Below are positions 22,601 through 34,600 of a stretch of 64,000 bases of DNA, piece after piece. The stretch is from Tretioscincus oriximinensis (taxonomy: Eukaryota; Chordata; Lepidosauria; Squamata; Gymnophthalmidae). Position numbers and translations under genes: made by a program. Under the pieces are notes generated by a model that saw nothing but the letters and a program-made list of their open reading frames with translations, searched no databases and was not told where the DNA came from. Location: contig JAJVDF010000248.1 of NCBI GenBank assembly GCA_022410635.1, forward strand, positions 1,310,106 to 1,374,105. Reading direction: 5' to 3'. Position 1 is the first letter of the stretch; each line of letters starts with the position of its first letter.

Positions 22601-25600
22601 GCTGGACTTTCCAGTATTTAGCGTCATCATATGTGTGCCTGTCATGGGTACTCCTAGTGAGACCCTAGCTTTCCCTTTAACTAGCTGACCTAGAAAAGCA
22701 GTGAGGTAAAGGTATGAGGATTAGGCCTTCAGGGGTGCAGAAGGAGCATTCCTCTCCATGTGGATAGCTTCTCAGATGTCTTGGAGAAAGGAGGTCTCAG
22801 ACAAGTAGAACATCAAAGGAAGAGACACAGACACTCTTTGTTGAGACCCCTTCTGTAGAAGATTTGTCTGCATTTTCTCGTATCAAGGATATTCTTCTAC
22901 GAGCGGCAGAAAGAAGGATACTTGTGATAGGTGATATGCGTATTATAAAATATAGTATGATGAGTTTATGATGGATCTGATGACTTACCTGCTCTGTACA
23001 ATGCTTGAAGAGTGACAAAATGTATTAGTACTTGGATTCCTGCAGGGTTATGTGTAGAAAAACATTTTGGTATACTTGGTTATCTTCATTTTTGTTCTAC
23101 ACTTTGACAAATATGGCAAATTATTATTAGTAGGAGTTTTCCACAAACACACCTTGAAAAAAATATATCTACCAGTCTTGTGATATAATTTTCCTAAATT
23201 TATGATATACAAAGGAATCTTCTTGGGAATTTCTTTTTAACACAATCAAGGTTCTGTGTTAACTGGAGCAAACATTGATTCTGACACTCCCTTTTCCATG
23301 GATTGGAATAGTGCAATAGCTATTTAATGGCCCCCTCAACTCGTTATCTGGTGCAGGCAACTCTTTGGCTCTCCTACTCCACCACTGTTTGGTATAAATT
23401 TCATCTTGGTAGAGGCTGAAAGTGCTGCTCAGTTAAAAACTTTCTGAATCCATTTATTATTATTGGTCACTTTCCTTGAAGACATTAGAAATACAGTACT
23501 ATTTGTTCTATATAAACAGTTTATTGTTTTAGAAGATCTTTGAAGACGCACATCTTTCACATGGCCTTTGGCTGAAGAAATCTCATTTGTCCCCACTTTT
23601 TTTGTATTGACGTTTTATACTGTTTTTAATATGTTAATTTTATATTGATGTTTTATTGTGGGCAGCCCTGAGACCGTCAAGTGTAGNGCGGAGTATAAGT
23701 ATAATTAAATAATAAATATAGGGTCCAGCCAAGCTTCTTCTCAGTGCAATATTGGTCAAAAGGCTTATTTCCTGTGGGTAGGGCATAGGCAGCCCAAAGC
23801 TCACTCCAGAGGGGAAGAGAGAAGTGTTCATACAGGGGTTCGTGTGTCTACAAANTGGGTACCTTCTGTGATTATATGCATGCATCTACTTCATGCACCT
23901 TAGATTTACTGTGTTTAGTGTGTTGACTTCTAACTCATAGCTTGAGGCAATTGCTATACTATGTAAAGGATGAGGGTGGAAATATTCCTTCTGGTCTTTA
24001 TGGTTGAGTAGCATTATATCTGCAACAGATAATTTGTGTCTTGATAAAAGGAATAGTTACTAAGCTTTCTGGACTGCCACAATTGTAGAAGATGCAGTAG
24101 GTGGTAGAAATAAGAAATGAATCATGGTTTTGTATCATAATACATTCTTCTTCTTAATCACATTACTTGCCTTGCAATAAGAAGTAAGGCGCAATAATAC
24201 ATCAGAGAGGCCATTAGAAGAAGTCTATAAGAGATAAATTTTGTGACTCTTTTGGTCAATGACCCTTTTTTAACTCCAAATGGATTATTATTCCTCCTGC
24301 CCTTAGTATTATAGCATTCCTTATTTTAATGTTACATCCTATTTTTATTTACTTAACTTGTTTGAGTTNGCTTGACTTGTAGACGTTTACAAATAGTTTT
24401 AAATGAGACAACTTGCTTTTTCCACCTTTGCAAGTAAAAAAAATTCCAGTATTTTCAGTAGTAGTTTAAAATGAAAGGTGTTTTCACCCAGCATATGTAA
24501 TGGGCCATAGCACATCTAGTATTGTTTAATGTATGTTTTATTCTGAACTTTATATTTTAGTAATTGACAATTTAATCATTTTATCTGAAGTCCCCAACAT
24601 ATTTATTTCATGAATTAATGGACAAAACAGAAGTGATACGTAATGCTACTGTTATTACAAATTACAAATATGTGATGTAAAATTCAAGGCAGTGTTAGCT
24701 TATTAGTGTATGAAAACATTTAAAGTGGGTATCTTTTGTATCTGTAAGGAAAACAATTAAACAAGATTACTGTATATTGGAATGGAAATTTGTACTGCTT
24801 AAAAGTAGTAATTTCAAAACTGTAAGGAAGCATTGAACTGGTACAACACTAATTCAGAAAATGATTCCAATAGTGTTAATTTTAAATTCTTTCTTTCTTA
24901 GGACCTCAGCTGAGTGCACAGCTTGAAGGCTGGTTATCTCAAGTTCAGTCTACAAAAAGACCTGCTAGAGCCATTATCGCACCGTAAGTTTTTTCTCCTT
25001 TTCATGTGTTCAGCACTTAACAAATTTTAGTTTAATTTTTTTATTTCACTTGTCATGTAAGAGTGTCCTTGAGAGTGCTATAGTTTAGGAAATTATAAAG
25101 ACAAGTCAGTCTGATTGGTTTGTTGTTCGTAATATATTCTGCCCCAAGACTTTAGTTATATTGCATTTTACCAGTGATCCTTTATTTAGGTTCTGTCAGT
25201 CTTTGTTTTGGTTCAAGCCAATCTTTCAAGTTCCAGCAATTGGAAAAAGAAATACTTAAAAAGGAGGGAAGATGTGTTAAAATAGTTTAAGTTGCCTTCT
25301 CAGTAATTATTATCATCTTTGGCAATACTTTCTTTTAGAAACAGGGTGCTTCCTTATCACACAGTTAAATCTTTCAAAGCCTTTGCTGAGTTTAGTAAAT
25401 ATAGCAAAAGTAAAGCTATATTCATAATTGTTGCTGAAAAGACATATAAGCAAAGTACAATTGTTGCTTCAAGTCAGAATACTAGTTAGATGTGCTATTT
25501 TATACTTAGATTTTTCAAGTAACACACGTATATTATGTTTGTCAATTCCTTTGTAACTTGCACAAATTCCTCTATGAGTCATTAGCAGATACGTTCTGTA

Positions 25601-28600
25601 CTGGGTGCTTAAATTAACACCATGTCTTGTACATATTTGTTCTTTGTAGACATGCAGGATATACTTATTGTGGGTCTTGTGCAGCTCATGCATACAAACA
25701 AGTGGATCCTTCAGTTACGTAAGTAATAATTACTACAGCAAGTTATAATAGAATTAAATTTAGCCAGAGATTAAAGTGGGTTTGTCAAAGGAGGCACTTG
25801 TTCAGCAGGATTAGAAAAGCAAATGAGAGAACTGTTTGTTTTATTTGGTCCTAGAGTGAGAATTGAGTAATGTTTCAGCAGAGCAGAAGTCTTTGTTAAA
25901 AAAAAGAGAGATTAATTGAAGCTCCAGCAGCAAAAGCAAAACTCAGTTGGTGTCCTTATTGCCCACTGAGTTCTTACATTGCTATACGCTGGAACTGTGA
26001 ACAAGATTAGTTTTTATGTCACAAAAAAGTGTATAGGAAAAACTATAGTTCAGGAAAATAAAAGGTTGAGGAAGAATTAATTTACCATTACCTTTATTTT
26101 ATATCTACTTCTGTCCTGGTGAGTCAGAACAAATCACTATAAATGAGGTAAAAATTCCCAGCATACTATCTCTTCACTCTTCTTGAAGTGATTAACAGCC
26201 TTTTGGTTAATGTTGGAAGAGGGAAGGGCCACTGGGAGTAGAGTAATCTAGCCTTTTATTGGTTCCCAAGAAAAATAGGTTAGAGCTTTCTGTTTTCAGT
26301 TGGATGAGGGAGGAGCCACCATTAACAGAAGTAGCAGAGCAACCCAGCCTTTTGTGTCTTCTCAGTTAAGATAGTTGAAAGCTTCTGATATCAGCTGGGA
26401 AAGGAAGATTCACAGCTAGGAACAAGTAATTTTCTACAGTTGCTAATATGGTGTCTTTCTGTTAATATTCAGACGGAGAATCTTCATCCTTGGGCCTTCG
26501 CATCATGTTCCCCTCTCCCGATGCGCTCTTTCCAGTGTGGATATATATAGAACCCCCTTATATGATCTACGAATCGATCAGAAGGGTAATAGTATACAAG
26601 TACACAACTGTTGCAGAATGTAGGCAAAAGTAATTTTTAGAAATCTATTAATCCNTCTTTAATCTTTTTGTAGTTTTGTGGTGGGAGGGAGGGGATATTC
26701 TCTTGACAGAGCTTTAAAATGTTTTTACATACAAAAACAAGCAGTGTTGAATTTCTAGGATTGTTCATAAAAGTAAAGTGGGACATGACTCCATTTAGGG
26801 ATTTTTTTGAAGTAATAGATTAAAACGGCCTGTTCTGTTTAGTGCAGAAAAAAACTTTTGCAAACCCAGCCACTCAGTTTGGGTCATTCAGGTCTGGCGC
26901 AGTTGCTTGGCTCATATCATAAGGGACTTGATTACTGAGAAAAGAGTTTGAGCTTAAAGATGTTCTGAAAGCACATTGAATATATTATCTAGGACTGTTG
27001 CAAGCAGCCATTGCCTGATTGTTAGGTGCAGGCGCGAATGGCTCAGTCGCTTAGGAATTCGTCTCTCATCTGGGAGATCAGGTTTCAAATCCCTGTGTCA
27101 GATGTGGGGAGGAGTGAGTACCTTCCACTAGCCTGTAGCTCTAGCCAACCCAGCTATTTGAAAGCACGAATTGCAAGAAATTGCATCTGACTGCATGTAG
27201 ATACATGGGAACTACCACAGCCTGGTGGGGAGGATGGAATGTCTGCCTTTGGGCAAAATACCCTTGTAAGTCGCTTTGAGAAAAGTGGGGTATGAAAACA
27301 AAGTTCTTCTACTCCTTCTCCCTCTCTTCCTTCTTCTTTCTTCTTCCTTCTTCTTCTGCTGTTAAGTTGCTACTTAAATTTTGCGAGAGTCCAGAATTTT
27401 ATTTTGTTTACATGCTCCACTTTTCCTAGATTTTCAAACATAATGCAGTTCTTTAGTATATACAACTCCCTATTGGTGTTTTTTTTAAAAAAAAATTCAG
27501 AGGGAAATGGATGACTACAGAGCACCATACAGTAGAAAAAGTATTCTTGGATGCAAGGATAAAGAGTTTTTCTGAGTATCCAGGATCTTTGGTCAGAGAT
27601 AATAACTATTTTTAGGGAACAATTGTTTCTCAGCACAGCAATTAGTAGGAGTGTTGGAGAGCTAGCGATAACCTTGGTACTTAAGTAGGTTCTTTTTCAA
27701 GCAACCGTGAGGCAGATATTAGCATTGTATGTTGGAATGCATAGTTGATGATACATACTGTGAAAAGTGTTAGAGGGAGCCTCTAATTCATTTTCTGTGT
27801 TGGTGTGCTTCTTAAAAAACTGATGTATTTACATTTTTCAGTTTATGCAGAACTGTGGAAAACTGGAATGTTTGAACGCATGTCTCTGCAAACAGATGAA
27901 GATGAACACAGTATTGAAATGCATTTGCCTTACACTGCTAAAGCCATGGAAAGGTACTTATACAGAATGAAACTGTATGTAGGATTGCGCACTTTGATGG
28001 TTGCCTGCTTATAGTGGCTACAGAACTGTGAAGTGTGAATCTATTTGCCCTCCTAATATAGAATATCCTGGAATTTTCAAGGTACATAGGATTTGAGTGC
28101 AGGAAGGCAGGAGCAAATGAGGATTGTAGTTTGCAAAAATCATGCATGGCTGTTTTTCTTGAAGATCTGCCAATAAAGGGGTGAAGGTCAGGGCTCTGCA
28201 GCATGACTAGCTCTCTTTTTCTGCATATTTTATAACATGTATTTTCTATTTCTATTACCTTTGAGTATAGGATGGGGTATAAGTATAAATAAATACATAA
28301 ATATATATATAAATATTTCTTTTCTATAAAGCTTGAAAGAATAATCAAAATGTCGATTGTATCATATTATAAAGATTATATTACTATTTTGTATGTAGAT
28401 GAATGAGAAACATTATTTTGTATATATGTGAATGAGAGAACTATAAATACCTTGGAGTTGTGTTTTAGATGCAGAAATTGGGATGAAACAAAAAATGGTC
28501 CTCAACACAGTTTTCTGTACTGGGCCTAAACACCAGTCAAAATATACTGCTCAAAACAATGAAGAGAACATGTTAACATAACAGTGTAACATTAAGTGTT

Positions 28601-31600
28601 CCCTTAATTGTTTTGAGCAGTATACTTGGAGAGGAGTGTGTCTCCCTGCAGTAAATTATTTTGTTCTTTGCTGCATCAGTCAATGGAATCATTTTTATAC
28701 ATCTCCTATATGACATTTTATACTCAATTTCCTCATGTAACACTTGTCATTAGTGCAGAAAAAGGAGTCTATGGGCCTTCCTTCCACTTGCTGGTGTGAT
28801 TTATGCCTCCCTAGTGTGCTTGAATCACACAAGACAGAGCATAGACTGGGCTGGGCTGCCCAAAATGGTGCATTGATTCAGCCTACTGGTAACACTTGAT
28901 TTTAACTTCTACTAGTGTATTAGGGCATGGTATAGTCCATTAATTACTAGGAGTCTTTGCAGTATTATTTGGTGGCTTATTGGTCCATCCCACCACTGAT
29001 TATCTCGCGTTCCTGGCCTTCAGAACATTTGACAGCTTCTTGCACCTGTTCCATAACTGGTACAAGTTTCAAATCCTGCTGGAAAGGCTGATATGGAGCA
29101 AGCAGTGGTAAAGAGTAGCCCTGTGTCAAAATAACAGATATAAGCACAAAAAGTCAATTTCAGAGAAATAGCCGTATTAGTCCAGTAGAAAGTCCAGCAA
29201 AGGGGCCAGTTGCACTTTGAGACTAACTTGAGAAAAGTGGGTGGCATAAGCTTTCATAGATATGTTTACAGCATCTGAAGAAGTAGACGTGTCTACGAAA
29301 GCTGATGCCACCCACTTTTCCCAAGTTAGTCTCAAAGCACAAAAAGGGAATAATGAAGTTTCTTGCCTTAAAATGTCTGGAAATAAAGACAATACTAAAA
29401 GGCAAAAACGAAAGGCAGCTTACTCTGTGAAGTTGCAACTTAAAGGGGAATGATTAAACCACTGTGTTTTACTTCGGCCGGCATCTGCTATGGGTGGATG
29501 AAAAATGTTATATGCTAACCCCTGGGGCTTCTCCAGGGCGGCCTTCAGATCCCAATTAGGCTTACTACTTTGTGCTTTCTGCAGAGCATGAGTAAGGGAT
29601 TAAAGGACTGTAATTTACTAATTCCCCATGATGATCGATGGTTGTGAGCAGGTGTTGGCCTTTAAAAGCAGAGATACTCAGCTTCTGTTGTCCTAGCAAC
29701 ATAGAAGAGGGTTCCAAAGTAGAGAAGTAAAAGTCATCTTTTACTGTCATGGTCTGCTTTTTTACAGCATACTTTTTAAGACTTAAAAGTTATTTTTCAT
29801 GTGTTTGTAAGTTACATTCTTTTCAGACTGGATTTGGTGGAGATTGTGAAGTTAGTATATTTTCCTCTATTTGTACCATTAGATGCATAACATGAAAGGG
29901 GAGTTTGAAGGGGGAGTTTTTAATATGAGCAGCAAAACAGGTAAAGGATGAGATGAAGGACGCATGTCTTGAATTTTTATTAATAAAAGTTTCTTTTTCT
30001 TCTGCAACTCAAGCCATAAGGATGAGTTTACCATTGTTCCTGTATTGGTTGGAGCACTGAGTGAGACAAAAGAACAGGAATTTGGAAAACTCTTCAGCAA
30101 ATATTTAGCAGACCCTTGCAATCTCTTTGTGGTTTCTTCTGACTTCTGTCATTGGGGTAAGTTGAACAACTTAATAGCTGTGAACCCAGGTTACAAATGC
30201 TGCCACAGTAATGAGAAATGTAAAATCACTGATCCAAAATAGCACATCTTCATTTGACGAGATAATTTCAAATGATAATATTCCTGTAGCCTGAATTAAC
30301 ACTTTTCAGTAACTGCCAAAACCAAATGTCCCTGCGGTCCTATCTGTTTGCATTGTGTTCTGCTTAAATTAGAGTTGCTGTATCAGCAAAAGAGATGCAC
30401 TATTTGCAGGGNTTTTTTCTGCCTCTGCATAACCTCAGTTTTTACTGGAAGCAACTTTGTCATTGCTGTTATAAAGCAAAGCTGGAAGGCATTTGGGCCT
30501 TTTTTGCCAATAATTCTTGTTTTTTAAGCACTTGGCATTTTAAAAAAATCTTACTTTATACATTGTGCTTTTACAGAATGAATGTAAATGCTCAAGGTTA
30601 TTACGTTAGCAAAGTGCAAAAGTACTGAATTGCATCAAATTGTGTTAAAGGTTCCTGGGTCAGATCTTTAGTATGGTGATACCCATTTTTAACAATACAG
30701 AAAACTGCTAGCTAGGCACATTTAATGTATGTATGTCTTGTATTTCTACAGTACTGATAAACTCACATCATTTCTGTTTTAGTTTGGCTAGTTAATGGGC
30801 TGTGTTTTTTCTCTAAAATAAACAAATATGAAGAAAGATAAAACTATAAAACATCCATAGAGACTTTTCAAAAATATGTGTAGTTAATTATTTCTGTATA
30901 GATGTCTACATAAATATCCATTTAAAATTAATAATTTTATTATTTGTGAAGGTTACACATTCATACATTTACAGTGTTCATTAAATTGTCTACTGGATGA
31001 TGAACCTGAATTTTAACTTTTCTGATAAACTCTTTCCAAGTTAGGTCAGGAGTGATCTATTTATAATGCCTGACATTTGTCAGATCCCAAGATACTAGCA
31101 TGGAAAGGGCCATGCAACACAAAATATATGTTTCTGATAGTTTCCTCTGGAAGAGGAATTACTTCTGAACATACATTTTTTTACAAGGTTTGAATAACCT
31201 TGTAAAAAGGTTAATTACAGCTCCACTATTTAACAAAATAATGGTACGTTTCATTATAAAATGTGTGCCATAATATCATTTGACCAAAAAAATTAATTTT
31301 TGGCTACATAAAGTAAAACTGAAAATTCAAGATGGGCTGTAGATACCATCAGTTATTTTCTAGCTGAACTCTTACTCTTAAATAGATCTATAATTTAGTT
31401 GCCACCTAAGGACATAAATTATGGAGCTTTCTGTGCTTGTTGTTCTTCCTTATCAGTAAGTGCATTAACTCAGGAAACATTTTCCCATCACTTCTACACA
31501 CCAAAAAGAATGGCATTTAATCTAGATCAAGGGGTCCACGATCTGAATCCGCAACTATCCTTCACATTTTTATTTGTTTTTATGTATCCTGCCTTATACT

Positions 31601-34600
31601 CATTGATCTTAGGATGGGTCACAGTGAAATAGTTATAGAAACCAGGTAAAATAAGACAGCTAAAATTGATGATTGTGATTACATGAGGAGAAGTCTCATG
31701 TAATCTTTCACCTTGGCTGAAAATCAAGGTGAACTGGAACCATAAGTTGACCAATGCAGCCTAGTCTAAAACATGCCTCTCTCCCAGGAGACTTCAGGAC
31801 TAGGGACCTTTTGGTGTCATGAGGTGTCTTCCAAACAATGCTTGGACCTATGGTCCAGTCCTATTTCTTTGGATTATGGCAAATAGTTCAGATAGGTCCT
31901 TTATCCGTGAAATAATGAAAATGTTAGTAAAATATAATGAGAAAATTAAGATTTAAGACCATGTGTTGTTTTAGCCATTACTGAAGTTTTAATGTGATCA
32001 CAAAATGACATACTTAGATACATTTAAAATACATAGGCAAATAAACCAAATTTAAATAAAATGTATATACGATCAAAAAGGACCACTGATTTTATCCACC
32101 TTGATATTCCTATAAATACATGTGTCCTTGCTCAATCAAAACACAAAATATATTTTGCCCTCTTTTAGCAAATTGGGTTTGCTCTGTAAGAATAAGATTT
32201 CTGCATGAAGAGAGTGTAATTCCAACAAAGCCAAGTCCCCCTTTTCTGATCATCTTTCAGCTCCTTTGTAGTACAGTTTTTCAATTACAGTTCCATGGTA
32301 TTTAAGAGTCACAGATGGAAACAAGCATTTCAGTCGCAGAAATCCTATTTTATTTTGGAGCTATTAAAAGAGATAATGGATAGTTGAATACTTTTTGAGT
32401 TGTTGCTTAAGTGAAGCAGCTATAAGGAACAAACATGTCTGAGCTGAATGTGGTGTTATGGGTAAAATTGTTTTAGAGACGAGTTTGTCATGGATTCTGA
32501 ACTTGATATATTGTATTTGCTGCCGTATAGGATGAACTTATTTTATGTATGGTGCTTTTACAGAATGAATGAAAACTCTCGAGGTAACTATGTTATTAGG
32601 GTGCAGAAGTCCTGTATTGTTTCAGATAGTGTGAAAGGTGCTTAGTTCTGATTCTAGTATGTTGATGCCCATTTTTAACACTACTTAGCCCCAGTATGGG
32701 TTGTTTTTCCATCTTCTGGTAATCAAAATTATGAGTTGAAAAATTAAGCCTGCAAATGTGGGCATGGGCAGTGGCACGAGGCGATCGTGCGGCAAATATG
32801 CCACTGCGTCCTATATGCTGGTAACGATGGGATTTTGCCTGCTGAGACTGTGCTTGACACCATTTTTATCAAAACCATATTTTATTCATTTGTCTATTTA
32901 ATTTTGTACACTTTCCCTAAAGGTCAGCGGTTCAGATACAGTTACTATGATGAGGCACAAGGAGAGATTTATAGGTCCATTGAACACCTAGATAAAATGG
33001 TAAGATTTTGTCATTTCTAATGCTGTATTAGCTTTGTCTGTCTATTTTATATAAAAATTCATTATCATGTTTGTGTCCCAGAGTAGCCTTGTGATTGATA
33101 CTAGAAGAAGAAGAACTGGGTTCTTATACCCCGCTTTTCTCACCTTTCAAAGGGACTCAAAAGCGGCTTACAAGGGTATTTTTGCCCGAAGGCTTACATT
33201 CTATCTTCCCCACCAGGCTCTGGTGGTTCCCATGTATCTACTTGCAGTCAGTTGCAATTACTTGCAGTTCCTGCTTTCGAATAGCTGGGTTGGCTAGAGC
33301 TACAGGCTAGTGGAAGGTGCTCACCCCTCCCCACGTCTCACACAGGGATTCGAAACCCGCTCTCCCAGCTGAGAGGCGAATTCCTAAGCGACTGAGCTAT
33401 CAGTGCCTACTGGTGTGAACCATCCAAAGTGGACTACAACTGTCAGATGCTTCACCTATCCCGGCCCTTTTTGAGAAGGCGGGTGTTAAATAGCAAGTGC
33501 ATTTTCTCCCTTGCATCACTACTTTGCCAATCATATTGTGGGTGGGTGGGGCATCATTCCTGTATGTGCCATTGTCCCATAGGCAAAAGACTAAGCAGAA
33601 ACATCCCTGAAAACGTGGGATTTCTGTGCCTGCACAACTTTTCTAGACCAGTAAATGCAGATATGTATATTAATCTTTCTGTAACATGTAGACATGCAAA
33701 CTGGCTTTTTATTCTATAATCACATTTCAGTTGTTTTAAACAGCTTGTTAACAGTATTTGGCTCTTTATTTAAAAACCTCCAAAAAGACGTTATGATGTT
33801 CTATGTTTTACTGTTCTGATATACCTGTGAAGGATTTCTTCCTTGCCTGACTTCCTTATTGTAATTGGGAAGGTATTAGATATATTTCCACAATGTACTT
33901 TCTGTGGATTTGTAAGTACATTTTAACAAGACTAGCAAATACTGATTCTTTGCTGCTTTAGCTGATTCGAAAGTATCGAGAGAAAGAAAGAACACAATTA
34001 TGTGAAAAGGACTGATTTGATGTAGAAATCAAGTTCAAGATCAGTTACATTTTTGAAATTCTTTGAATTGCAGCGTCAGAATTTGGGATTGTTGAATTAA
34101 TTACAGTGTGATCATCTCTAAGTTCAGAACAATATTAAATCCAAACATTTCNTGTAACTTTATCGTACATCCCATCAAGCCAAGTATTATTTTGGGCATT
34201 GAAAAATGCTTTGAACAATGTCATTATCTTGGCAATGATAAATTAATTTTAGAGTTCAGAGACAATATTCCACTTCTTACTAGGGAAACAATAATTTGAA
34301 TGGATTATTGCTTTTGTGTCTTCCTGTTAGATGTATGGTATTTCCTAGATAAATTTTCCTGGTTGTTGATGAAGATTGGGGAGAGGGCAAATCTTTAGTT
34401 TAATTATTGAGGTCTTAAACCTCAGTAAGTGTTTATTGTTTAAGGTTTGCTAATAAAATAAACCTATTCTTTTTTTGAGAACTCATTGTAAATTGACTGA
34501 ATAGAGAATGATTATGCTAATCTTAGGATGTTAGTCTTTTGACTGTAGTGTTAAAATAAAATAGAATTCTTGGTGATATTTCTTTAAATATAGGAGGCAG

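Larger units (their letters stand above)
27954..30013 (+). other. MEMO1 intron 5
   Basis: Holds an L2-type tail (28250-28310), an 82-bp near-palindromic element (28543-28624) and the inverted repeat at 29212-29341. Otherwise AT-rich without recognised features. Confidence 0.6.
30157..32922 (+). other. MEMO1 intron 6
   Basis: AT-rich. Contains two related segments (30551-30698 and 32538-32686), a hairpin at 31179-31207 and a decayed antisense L2/SINE tail near 31565-31620. Confidence 0.6.

Noticed and set aside
27031..27105. tRNA gene candidate
   Set aside because: A and B boxes are present but cloverleaf pairing is poor and the sequence belongs to a five-copy SINE family.
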